Shown: positions 41,316 to 50,013 of the stretch, piece by piece
How the letters are laid out: each line of letters begins with the position of its first letter
How positions within the stretch are numbered: the stretch's first letter is position 1
NCBI RefSeq assembly: GCF_001083785.1
Contig: NZ_LAVL01000007.1
Span: forward strand, 1 to 64,000
Length of the DNA: 64,000 nt
Direction: 5' to 3'
DNA from: Nonomuraea sp. SBT364
GTDB taxonomy: Bacteria > Actinomycetota > Actinomycetes > Streptosporangiales > Streptosporangiaceae
Program-made: the position numbers and the translations under genes
The notes under the pieces: generated by a model
The model's database searches: none
What the model was told of the DNA's origin: nothing
Seen by the model: only the letters and a program-made list of their open reading frames with translations

Positions 41316-41807
41316 TCACAGCGCCAGTGCCGCCATGAAAGTCATGTCGGCCGCCATTCCGGCCGAGCACATGTCCTGGCCGAATCTCTTTCGATCCGCT
41401 CCCCGCACCGGCAGAACGCGGATGAGCCGAGCGCAGGTCCAGGTCAGGCTGATGGCAAGGGCCTCCGTGGTCATCGACCCGCCTCCATGCGCGTGCCCGG
41501 ACAAGGAGCCGGTGAGAGCAGGACCGCCGGACGCCGTCAGCACCATGAGCATCGGCATGAACACGAAGTCCTGGATGTGATGGCCGGTCTCCGCGCGGCG
41601 TATGGGGGAGCCGCAGAGCCAGCCTGCGGTCAGCAGCGCGAGCACCGCGGCGCAGAGGAACCAGCCACCAAGATGCCCGACCGCCATGCCGAGCGCCATC
41701 ACGATGTACGGCCACCTTCTCGCGTGGCGTACGGAGGGCAGCAGGACCGGGGCGAGTGCCACGGCGCACCCGGCCAGAACGCCCACCGTGTGGAGGAGGG
41801 CATGCAT
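41316..41807 (-). CDS. Small polytopic membrane protein (DUF5134-like)
   Basis: A 163-residue protein starting MHALLHTVGVLAGCAVALAP. Membrane segments are at about 5-20, 30-65 (YIVMALGMAVGHLGGWFLCA; AVLALLTAGWL), 78-95 and 145-163. Conserved-looking His (GHLGG, GHHIQDF, GHAHGGG) suggests metal or heme-related chemistry. It resembles DUF5134-type proteins, but I am not certain of the family. ATG 41807 follows GAGG-like sequence. The element at 41883-41909 would drive it, possibly together with the downstream cupins. Confidence 0.7.
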   Translation of the reverse strand: MHALLHTVGVLAGCAVALAPVLLPSVRHARRWPYIVMALGMAVGHLGGWFLCAAVLALLTAGWLCGSPIRRAETGHHIQDFVFMPMLMVLTASGGPALTGSLSGHAHGGGSMTTEALAISLTWTCARLIRVLPVRGADRKRFGQDMCSAGMAADMTFMAALAL

Positions 41808-41882
41808 CAGACCGTCTCCGCTTTCGCCCGCCGCAGACGCGTGGGAGACGCGCTCCTCGCCGTTGTTGCGATCACGCCCTTT

Positions 41883-41909
41883 GACCGGACAACCCGGCGA
41901 ATTGTGACA
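41883..41909 (-). promoter_or_regulatory. ECF41-like promoter upstream of the membrane protein gene
   Basis: On the minus strand TGTCACA, 16 bases, then GGTC, inside GTTGTCCGGTC, about 75 bases from the start codon at 41807. Confidence 0.6.
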
Positions 41910-41994
41910 GAACGGAGGGGGACAGGCCGACCCCGCGACGGCGCCACTCCCCGGGCGCATCGAAGGTGGCCATACCCGGCGTGGAGTGTCAGGG

Positions 41995-44253
41995 TCAGTT
42001 TTCGCCTATCTCCTCAAGTTTCTTGACCACATCAGCCGCCTGCGCGCCGTCACCGGCCTCCTCGAACAGCCGTGCCGCCTCCGCCAACGCTTGGCGAGCC
42101 TCCTCGACCCTGCCCACCTCCCGCAGCGCGAGGCCCAGACCGCGCGTGGTGTGCGCCAGAGCCTCGGGAAAGGGGTTGCCGCGTAACACGGAGACCGCCT
42201 GCTGACAGGCGTCGATCGCCTCCACCCAGCGTTCGAGCGCGATATAGGTGATCCCGAGATGGCCCAGGGCAGCCCCGAGCGCGTAGCTGATGATGGCCGG
42301 GGAACCGCCGTAGGAAGGGTCACGCAGCGTGGCCACCAGCGCCAGATTGCGCCGCAAGGCCTCCTCTGTCTGGCCCGCCCGCCGCAGGGTGAGGTTGTGG
42401 TTCATCATGGCCTGGGGATAGCCCTCCAGGTCCCCGGCCCGCAGGAGGAGGTCGGCCGCTCTCCGGGTGTAGTCCACATCGCGCTCGAGTTTCGCCGGAT
42501 CGCTGTAGTCGGGCCAGCCGGCGTAGTACAGCGCCCACCCCTGCTGGCGAAGGTCACCGATCTCGCCGGCCAGTTCGAACGCCCGCAACGCGGTCGTCTC
42601 CCCCTCCTCCGTCCGGCCTTCGCACACGCACAGACCCCAGGACAGATAATTGAGATGCACCGCCTCCAGCAGCCGGTCCCCCATGGCCCGTGCCGCGTCG
42701 GAGGACAGTTCGAACACCTCGCGCCAGTGCCCCCACCTCTTCCATTGGTCGGAGAACCAGTGCATGGACTCGGCCACCTCGACCACCACCGTGTGCTCGT
42801 GCTGCCGGGCCGCCGAGCGCAACGCCTCCAGCCAGGCCACGCCCTCCGCCTGCAGCCACTCGCTCGCCGCCTTCCGGCTGTCGAGCGTGACCAGGGAACG
42901 CCACTCGGGAGGCGGCGCACCGTACCCGGGCTCGAACCAGCGCCCGGCAACCACCGCGACCTCCAGCAGCCAGGTCTCCATCCTCCGCCGCGCCGCTTCC
43001 CGCGCCTCGACCGGCTCCTCCTGTTCCAACTGGGCACGGGCGTACAACCGGACCAGGTCGTGGAAGACGTAGCGGCCGGCATACGGCGAGGTCAGCAGCC
43101 CCAGCTCGACCAGCTCTTCCAACGCGTCCTCGGCCTCGAACAGGTCCGCCTGCAGCACTATGGCGGCCATCGGTGCGCCGAAGTCCGATCCGGCCGCCAG
43201 CGCCAGGCGCCGGAACGCGATCCTCGCCAGCCCGGACACTTGCTGATATGACAACGTGAACGCAGCGGTGACCGCCAGATCACCCACCGCCAGGGCCTCC
43301 AGCCGGCGACCCTCGTCCTCCAGACGTCCGGCAAGCTGGCCGATCGTCCACCCCGGCCGGCTCTGCAACCGGTTCCCGGCGATCCGTACCGCCAGCGGCA
43401 GATTCCCGCACAGCCGGGCCAGCTCGGCTGTGCTGTCCGGGTCCGCCGCGATCCGCTGCTTCCCCACGATGGATTCCAGCAGCTTGGCCGCCTCCTCGTT
43501 GGAAAGCTCGGTCAACGGGACCTGCCGCACTCCCTCCAGCCCGCCCAGCGAGCGCCGGCTCGTGATGATCGTCATCCCCGGGCCGGAAGCCGGGAGCAAC
43601 GGCCGTACCTGCCCCTCATCGGCCGCGTTGTCCAGCACGATCAGACATCGGCGATCGTTCAGCAGCGCTCTGTACAGGCCGGCCCGCTCCTCGTCGTCAC
43701 CCGGAATCCGCTGCTCGGCCACACCCAACGCCTTCAACAGCCGCGACAGCACCGAGCCGGGGGCCGGCGGAGCACTGTCCATGCCCCGCAGGTCCACATA
43801 GAAACGGCCGTCCGAGAACAGCTCGGCCAGGTGCCGGGCGGCGTGCACGGCCAAGGCCGTCTTCCCGATTCCTGCGGTGCCGGAGATGGTGGCCGCCACC
43901 GCGGCCTCCCCGGTCCCGGCCTGCTCGGCCAGGTGCCGCAGCAGCTCCAGCTCCCGCGCCCGGCCGGTGAAATCCCCCGCTTCACGCGGCAACTCGCACG
44001 CGCCGGCCACCGGGCCGCTCGGTCGCGGCCGGCCCGCCCGCGCGGCCTCGGCCAGCTCCACCCGCCGGGCGTCATCCAACCGCAACGCTTCGGCCAGCGC
44101 CTCCACCGTGCGCCGTTGCGGGCCGCGGCTGACACCGCGCTCCATGTCGCCGATGGCCCGCACGCTCACACCGGACGCGTGCGACAGTTCCTCGATCGTC
44201 AACTGGGCGACTTGCCGCAGGCTCCGCAGAAGCAGGCCGAACGAGCTGCTCAT
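41995..44253 (-). CDS. XRE-NB-ARC-TPR regulatory ATPase
   Basis: A 752-residue regulator. N-terminal XRE helix-turn-helix (LTIEELSHASGVSVRAIGDM, residues about 18-60). NB-ARC module with Walker A ISGTAGIGKTALAVHAARHL, kinase-2 CLIVLDNAAD and sensor ITSRRSLGG. A winged-helix segment (LSYQQVSGLARIAFRRLALA) leads to TPR repeats in the last 300 residues (AIISYALGAALGHLGITYIA). Related proteins are STAND-type regulators of secondary metabolism or development in actinomycetes. ATG 44253 follows AAGGAGG. No obvious operon partner. Confidence 0.92.
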   Translation of the reverse strand: MSSSFGLLLRSLRQVAQLTIEELSHASGVSVRAIGDMERGVSRGPQRRTVEALAEALRLDDARRVELAEAARAGRPRPSGPVAGACELPREAGDFTGRARELELLRHLAEQAGTGEAAVAATISGTAGIGKTALAVHAARHLAELFSDGRFYVDLRGMDSAPPAPGSVLSRLLKALGVAEQRIPGDDEERAGLYRALLNDRRCLIVLDNAADEGQVRPLLPASGPGMTIITSRRSLGGLEGVRQVPLTELSNEEAAKLLESIVGKQRIAADPDSTAELARLCGNLPLAVRIAGNRLQSRPGWTIGQLAGRLEDEGRRLEALAVGDLAVTAAFTLSYQQVSGLARIAFRRLALAAGSDFGAPMAAIVLQADLFEAEDALEELVELGLLTSPYAGRYVFHDLVRLYARAQLEQEEPVEAREAARRRMETWLLEVAVVAGRWFEPGYGAPPPEWRSLVTLDSRKAASEWLQAEGVAWLEALRSAARQHEHTVVVEVAESMHWFSDQWKRWGHWREVFELSSDAARAMGDRLLEAVHLNYLSWGLCVCEGRTEEGETTALRAFELAGEIGDLRQQGWALYYAGWPDYSDPAKLERDVDYTRRAADLLLRAGDLEGYPQAMMNHNLTLRRAGQTEEALRRNLALVATLRDPSYGGSPAIISYALGAALGHLGITYIALERWVEAIDACQQAVSVLRGNPFPEALAHTTRGLGLALREVGRVEEARQALAEAARLFEEAGDGAQAADVVKKLEEIGEN

Positions 44254-44462
44254 CCATCCTCCTTGAAACGGCCCGCACACCGGGCCATCGAACGGCATGA
44301 TCCAAACAACTCAGCGCCGAGTAAGCCGCCAGCTGTGCCCGTGTCCTGCCGAGGGGTCCACTGACACTTCTTGTCGCCCGTCATCGGTGTGGATGCGCTG
44401 CCCCCCGTGACCGCCGGCTGGGCGGAGTCCGTACGGAGCTCGGCGGACATGCACCGGCGCGG

Positions 44463-45230
44463 CTACCAGGTCTGATCGCCGGCTCGAACCAACATCCCGT
44501 TGACGGCGACCCGCCGCTCCCGCGTGACGATATAGCTGATCGCATCCGCGACGTCATCCGGGCGCAACCCTTCGATGCCGTCGGTCGGCCACCGGGCCGC
44601 ATCCCGGGCGGAGTCCCCGAGACGGTTCTCCTGTCCGTCGTCCACCGCACCCGGCTCCACCACGCTGACCCGGACACGTTCGCCGAGCAGTTCCTGGCGA
44701 AGCGATTCGGTGAACGCGTTCAGGCCCGACTTGGTCAGGCCATAGACGCTGCTTCCCGGACGGACGACCCGCTCGGCCGCCGAGCCGACGTTCACCAGAT
44801 CCGCCACCTCCCGGGGGGACGTCGTCGCCGCGTAGATCAGGTGCGGGAGAGCGGCGTGCGTGACGTGGACCAGACCCGCCACGTTGAGCGAGATCATCTG
44901 ATCCCACTCTTCGATGGTGGCGTGCAGCGCTGAGCCGAGCAGCCTGACCTCGGCATTGTTGACCAGGATGTCCAGGCGCCCGAACCGATCCAGCGTGTCC
45001 TGCACCATGTCGTCGGCACGGTCGGCTTCGGTGATGTCGGCCTCCAGCGCGACCACCTCTCCGCCCTGCCGTGCGATGTCGTTCGCGACCTGCACCACAC
45101 GGTCGCGCCGGTGGGCGACCAGGGTGACGGCCGCGCCGTCACCTGCGAGACGGCGCGCGGTCGCGGCGCCGATCCCGCTGCCGGCGCCCGTGACGAGAGC
45201 GACGGCTCCGGTCAACGGCTGATCGTGCAT
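44463..45230 (-). CDS. Short-chain dehydrogenase/reductase
   Basis: A 255-residue classical SDR. Cofactor motif TGAGSGIGAATARRLA, LEADITEADRADD, structural motif ILVNNAEVRLL, catalytic Ser in LVNVGSAAE and Tyr-x3-Lys in SSVYGLTKSGLNAF. PGAVDDGQ follows the active site. The G-D pair after beta-2 is replaced by AHRR, suggesting NADPH preference. It resembles YdfG/3-hydroxy acid dehydrogenase-like enzymes. ATG 45230 has GAGGC upstream. No ECF41-like element is visible before it. Confidence 0.9.
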   Translation of the reverse strand: MHDQPLTGAVALVTGAGSGIGAATARRLAGDGAAVTLVAHRRDRVVQVANDIARQGGEVVALEADITEADRADDMVQDTLDRFGRLDILVNNAEVRLLGSALHATIEEWDQMISLNVAGLVHVTHAALPHLIYAATTSPREVADLVNVGSAAERVVRPGSSVYGLTKSGLNAFTESLRQELLGERVRVSVVEPGAVDDGQENRLGDSARDAARWPTDGIEGLRPDDVADAISYIVTRERRVAVNGMLVRAGDQTW

Positions 45231-45522
45231 GACTGCCTCATTCCCACGTCGGGGGCGACACGGAAGCGAGCGTCGCCACACATCGCTTGCCGATGAGCCC
45301 GCCGTGCCACCCCGGGTACGGCATCGACGACTTCGAGTTCCATGCCCGTGACCGCTCCTCCCGTGCTCGTACGACACGCCGATGCTCGCGTAGCCGGTTG
45401 CCGTATCGCACCACGAAAAGTCACTGGTCTGACGAGACCAGGGTGTCGCGGACGCGTCGCTCGCGCGTGCGCACCCGGGCTGGGAGCGGGCTACGGCACC
45501 GGGCGGCTCATGCCCAGCGGCT

Positions 45523-48285
45523 TCACCGCACGCCGGGTTCGTACGTGCCGCCGGACAGCGCGTCGCCGACCTGCCTTCGGGAGGTGATCTCGAGTTTGGC
45601 GAAGATCTTGCGGAGGTGCCATTCGACCGTACGCGGGCTCAGGAAGAGACGGGTCGCGACCTCCGGGTTGGACAGACCGTCCCGTACCAGCAGGGCGATC
45701 TGCCTCTCCTGCGCGGTCAACTCCGCGCTCGCCGGGTCCTCGGTCCCGCGCGTGCGGCGGATGTTCTCACCCGTGGCCTGAAGCTCGCGGCGGGCACGCT
45801 CGGCGAAGGCGTCCATGCCGATCGACACGAACATCTCATAGGCGGTCCGCAAGTGAACCCGCGCCTCGGCCCCCCGACGGTCCCGGCGCAACCACTCGCC
45901 GTACAGCAAGTGGGCGCGTGCGAGTTCAGGACGCAGAGTCGTGCGCCCCAGCCGCTCGATCGCCTCGCGATACAGATCGTCCGCGGCGGCGTCGTCAGTC
46001 AGCAGCGCTCGACAGCGAGCCAGGATTCCCTGAGCCCAGTCGGTGTCACACGGTTCCGCCGCGTCCGCCAGCCCTTCGAGCGCCCCGCGAGCGGCCGTGG
46101 CGTCCCCGACACGCACCGCCGCCTCGACCAGCTCGGGCAGCGCCCACTGGGAGACGATCACGTTGGCGCTCTGGGTGGTGGCCTGGGCCGCCGGCAGTGC
46201 GAGCCCATGGCGGGCGAGGCCGTTGTAGAGGACCGCGGCCGCCCACTGGGCCGACGCGACACCGTTCAACTGGCCACTGGCGCCGGCCTCCTCGATCGTG
46301 GCGTCGATCAGCGGCGCGGCCTCGGCCTCCTTGCCCTGCATCGCCACCAGCAGGAGCTGGGTGTGCTGCGTCATCGGCACGCCCGTCGCCTCTGCGACGG
46401 CTTCGGATTCGGCGACGAGCGCCGCCGCGGCGGCGAAGTCACCGCTCAACGAGCGCGGTACCCCCAACGAGTGGAGATAGAGGGGAAGCTCGGACAGGGC
46501 CCCGGCCGCGCGCACCGCCTCGAGCGCCTTGGTGGGGATGTCGGGCATGATCCGGTCCTCCCACAGGAGCGCGCTCACGCCGCAGGCCGCCCAGCCCCAT
46601 TTCAGCAGGTCGTGCACGGGGTGGGCAGCGATTGCCGACTTCGCCCGTTGCAAGGTGGGAAGTGCGGCTCTCCGGCCGTCGGTGATGAGCAGTGCGTAAC
46701 CCTCGAGGACGAGGTCGAGGGCGCGCGGATGACCTTCGGGGGAGGGCAGTTCCCTCATCGCCCGGGAGATGTCCAGGAGGCTGTCCCGGTTCGCGGCACC
46801 GAACGACGCCGAAGCCCAGGCGATGAAGTACGTCTCCCGCGCCAGGTCCATGGCGAAGGGCTCCAGCCGCCGCGCGGCCGTCAGCAACATCACCGGCGCC
46901 TCGTTGTCGAAGCCGGCCGCGAACGTGATGTGACCGCGAGTCAGCAGGGCTCGCACGCGCTGGAACTCGCTCTGCGCATCCCGATCTGCGACGTCGGCGA
47001 AGTCGCGCGCGGTGGCGATGTCCCCGGCGCGAAGGCTGGCTGCCGCGGCCATCAGGGCCCTTTCGGCACGCCGCGAGGTGTCGACGCTCAATGCCATGGA
47101 CCGCTGCAGGAAGGCGGCCGCGGCGGCCGGTCCGCCGCGTGCCTGTGCCCGGCCGGCGGAGCGTTCGAGCTCGCCGGCGACGTTCTCGTCGGGCGCGGTC
47201 GTCGCGGCGGCGAGGTGCCAGGCGCGGCGGTCGGGGTCGGCGTGGGCGTCCGTGACCTCCGCCAGAGCGAGGTGCGCCGCCTGGCGGTCCACCGGCTTCG
47301 CCGACCTGTACACGGCCGATCGCACGAGGGGATGACGGAAGGTCACCCGTACGTCGAACGACAGCAGCCCGTCCGTCCCGCTCGCCAGGGCCGTCGCCGG
47401 TTCGATGCCGAGCCGTTCGGCGGCACGCCACACCAGCGACGGATCGCCGACCGGCTCGGCGGCAGCGACCACCAGGAGGAGCCGGGTCTGTTCGGGCAGA
47501 TCTGCGATTCTGTCGACGAAGCTCTGCTCGATCCGGCCGGGCAGCATGCCGGCATCCGGGAGGCCGAATCTGCCCGTCACCTGGGTCATGCTCAGTTCAC
47601 GCGGCAGCTCCAGCAGGGCAAGCGGGTTGCCCCTGGTCTCGGCCACGAACCGATCACGGATGTGCCGATCGAACCGGCCGGGTGCCACCGAGTTCAGCAG
47701 AGCGTGCGCGTCGGCGGTCTTGAGCCCTGTGACCTCCATCCCCGGTAGTCCGAGCAGGTCCTGAGGCCACTGGCGTGAGCTGAGGACGAGGGCGACCGAC
47801 TCTGCCAGCAGCCGCCGGCCGACGAAGCCGAGTACCTGCGCCGAGGCCCGGTCCATCCACTGGGCGTCGTCAATCACGCAGAGCAGCGGAGCGCTCTGGG
47901 AGATCTCCGACAGCAGACTCAGTACGGCCAGGCCGACCAGGAAGCGTTCGGGCGGAGATCCCCCACGCATGCCGAACACCGTTTCCAGCGCATGGCGCTG
48001 TGGCGTGGGAAGCCTCTCCAGCCGGTCCAGAAACGGGGCACATAACTGGTGCAGAGTGGCGAAGGCCAGCTCCATCTCGGACTCGACACCGGATGCGCGC
48101 AGCACCCGCATGCCGGTCGCCGCGCGCTCCACGTACTCCAGCAGCGCCGACTTTCCGACCCCTGGAACGCCGTGCACCACGAGCACGCGGCTCTCTCCTG
48201 CACGGACGGCCCTGATCAGCTCATCGAGGACGGCACATTCCGTCCCCCGACCGAGCAGCCCCGCGCTCCGCCTGCGTTGACCCAC
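45523..48285 (-). CDS. LuxR family large ATP-binding regulator (LAL)
   Basis: A 920-residue LAL protein. N-terminal AAA-type NTPase with Walker A VVHGVPGVGKSALLEYVERA and Walker B LLCVIDDAQWMDRASAQVLG. A long helical/TPR-like middle follows. The C-terminal LuxR HTH is AELTAQERQIALLVRDGLSN followed by PEVATRLFLSPRTVEWHLRK. I start at GTG 48285, preceded by AGGGGC; a TTG at 48348 has its ribosome site too close. LALs are often activators of nearby metabolic genes. It lies 116 bases downstream of the P450 gene on the same strand. Confidence 0.93.
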   Translation of the reverse strand: MGQRRRSAGLLGRGTECAVLDELIRAVRAGESRVLVVHGVPGVGKSALLEYVERAATGMRVLRASGVESEMELAFATLHQLCAPFLDRLERLPTPQRHALETVFGMRGGSPPERFLVGLAVLSLLSEISQSAPLLCVIDDAQWMDRASAQVLGFVGRRLLAESVALVLSSRQWPQDLLGLPGMEVTGLKTADAHALLNSVAPGRFDRHIRDRFVAETRGNPLALLELPRELSMTQVTGRFGLPDAGMLPGRIEQSFVDRIADLPEQTRLLLVVAAAEPVGDPSLVWRAAERLGIEPATALASGTDGLLSFDVRVTFRHPLVRSAVYRSAKPVDRQAAHLALAEVTDAHADPDRRAWHLAAATTAPDENVAGELERSAGRAQARGGPAAAAAFLQRSMALSVDTSRRAERALMAAAASLRAGDIATARDFADVADRDAQSEFQRVRALLTRGHITFAAGFDNEAPVMLLTAARRLEPFAMDLARETYFIAWASASFGAANRDSLLDISRAMRELPSPEGHPRALDLVLEGYALLITDGRRAALPTLQRAKSAIAAHPVHDLLKWGWAACGVSALLWEDRIMPDIPTKALEAVRAAGALSELPLYLHSLGVPRSLSGDFAAAAALVAESEAVAEATGVPMTQHTQLLLVAMQGKEAEAAPLIDATIEEAGASGQLNGVASAQWAAAVLYNGLARHGLALPAAQATTQSANVIVSQWALPELVEAAVRVGDATAARGALEGLADAAEPCDTDWAQGILARCRALLTDDAAADDLYREAIERLGRTTLRPELARAHLLYGEWLRRDRRGAEARVHLRTAYEMFVSIGMDAFAERARRELQATGENIRRTRGTEDPASAELTAQERQIALLVRDGLSNPEVATRLFLSPRTVEWHLRKIFAKLEITSRRQVGDALSGGTYEPGVR

Positions 48286-48401
48286 GATGCCCCTGTCTTT
48301 GCCCCGATCGCACGAATCTGCATACACCCAAGACCCGTGCCGGGCCAAGTCCCTCGACGTCGGGCGCTGATCTTCACGAGGTCCGGCCAGACAGGAGTTG
48401 A

Positions 48402-49631
48402 TCAGCCGATGGGGCGCAGGCGGACGGGGAGTTCCCGGTGACCGTTGCTGATGAGGGTGGGTACCGGCCGCAACGTGCCGGCCGGTGCCGCGAGTGATAT
48501 GGCGGGGAAACGCTCGAAGAGCTGGCGCAGGGCCTCGGCGACCTCGAGGCGGGCCAGGGGCGCACCGAGGCAGAAGTGCACGCCGTAGCCGAACGCCAGG
48601 TGGTCCTTCACCTTACGGGTGACGTCGAAGGTGTCGGCATCCGGCCCGTGCCAGTCCGGATGGCGGTTGGCGGCCCCGTAAGCCGCGAGGATGGGGTCCC
48701 CGGCGGTGATGACCTGCCCGTCGGGCAGTTCGACGTCGGTCACTGCGAAGCGCAGCGGCAGGTATTTGATGGCGGGCTCGGCGCGAAGGGTCTCCTCCAC
48801 CACGTCCTCCCAGGCGGCCCGGCCGGTGCGGACGAGGTGGAGCTGCTCCGGGGACGTCAACATCGCGAAGACGGCCTGGTCGATGACGTTGACGGTCGTT
48901 TCGTATCCGGCGTTGATCATCAAGATCATCGTGTCGCGAAGTTCGACGTCGGTGAAACCGTCGCCGCCCGACTCCTCGTCGCGTGCCGCGATGAGGAGGG
49001 AGGTCATGTCGTCGCCGGGGTCGCCGCGCTTGATGGCGATCAGCTGGTCGGTGACCTCGAAGAGGCGTGCGGCGTTGGCCTGGGCCTGCTCGGGGGTGAG
49101 GGTGCTGTCGAAGACGTTGTCGACGATCTGGCGGAAGTCGTCCCGCTGCTCTACCGGTACGCCCATCAGGTGGCCGATCACGGCGATGGGCAGCGGGTAG
49201 GCCAGTCGCTCGCGCAGGTCCACCACCTGGCCTGGGGGCAGCGCTGCCAGGTCGTCGATCAGCTCGGCCACCAGAGACCGGATGGTCGGCTTCAGTTCAG
49301 CGATGCGGCGTGCGCTGAGGGCGGGGGCCACCATCCGCCGCAGTCTGCGGTGGTCGGCTCCGTACGCGGTCAGCATGCTCTGCACCTCGATCCACAGGGC
49401 GAGCGGCCACGTCCTGATCGTCTGCGCGAACGCCGGGTAGTGAGCACGGCCGTTCTTGGAGACGTCGGGGCTGGTCAGCAGGCGCTTGAGAAGGGCAGGG
49501 TCGGTGACCGCCCAGGCTCGCAGGCCGAGGACGTCCACAGGAGTGGCCGTGCCCAGGGCTCGCAGGGCCCGGTATTCGGCGTGCCGGTCAGCACCGGCGG
49601 GGTCGATGACGAACGGAAGTGGCTGGGACAT
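48402..49631 (-). CDS. Cytochrome P450
   Basis: A 409-residue bacterial P450. Oxygen-binding I-helix MINAGYETTVNVIDQ, ExxR in VVEETLRAEPAI, and heme ligand loop FGYGVHFCLGAPLARLEVAE. The length is standard for a CYP105/CYP107-like soluble monooxygenase that needs separate ferredoxin and reductase, neither of which is adjacent. ATG 49631 (MSQPLPF) follows AAGGAGAAG. Preceded by an ECF41-like element at 49742-49769 with a long leader. The substrate is unknown. Confidence 0.95.
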   Translation of the reverse strand: MSQPLPFVIDPAGADRHAEYRALRALGTATPVDVLGLRAWAVTDPALLKRLLTSPDVSKNGRAHYPAFAQTIRTWPLALWIEVQSMLTAYGADHRRLRRMVAPALSARRIAELKPTIRSLVAELIDDLAALPPGQVVDLRERLAYPLPIAVIGHLMGVPVEQRDDFRQIVDNVFDSTLTPEQAQANAARLFEVTDQLIAIKRGDPGDDMTSLLIAARDEESGGDGFTDVELRDTMILMINAGYETTVNVIDQAVFAMLTSPEQLHLVRTGRAAWEDVVEETLRAEPAIKYLPLRFAVTDVELPDGQVITAGDPILAAYGAANRHPDWHGPDADTFDVTRKVKDHLAFGYGVHFCLGAPLARLEVAEALRQLFERFPAISLAAPAGTLRPVPTLISNGHRELPVRLRPIG

Positions 49632-50013
49632 TCTTCTCCTTCGGGCGATAGCGGGGCGATGGAGAGTGACGGGGCTGCAAGGCATGTCACCGGCACCCAC
49701 TTCCGTGGTGACTCCTTACGGTGTTGCCGGCGCACAAGGTTGACCGGACAGCCTGGGCGATCCGTGACAGGGCGCCGGGTCTCATCCGCATCCAGCCGGC
49801 GAGCGGCTGCCGGGCTGAACCGCCACCCCCGGATCGGCCGTTCGCTGACCGCCCGGCCGGCGATGTGACCGGCCCTTGCTGTGATCCACACCAGGCCGGG
49901 TAGGCTGCTCCCCTACGCGTGACGTCTCGTGGGCTCCCTCTGCCCTCGCCCCGGCAACGGCGAACGGGGACCCGGTCACGGCCGCGTGACCGGCAGATCG
50001 GGGGGTGCGCGCG
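49632..50013. other. Divergent intergenic region, P450 and LAL genes
   Basis: 382 bases without a gene. It contains the P450 promoter element (49742-49769). In the P450 leader there is an inverted repeat GTCACC/GGTGAC at 49686-49691 and 49707-49712. The start region of the plus-strand LAL gene carries a G-rich ribosome site. No small gene is convincing. Confidence 0.6.
49742..49769 (-). promoter_or_regulatory. ECF41-like promoter upstream of the P450 gene
   Basis: On the minus strand TGTCACG, 17 bases, then GGTC, inside GGCTGTCCGGTC. It is about 110 bases from the P450 start, leaving a long 5' leader. Confidence 0.6.
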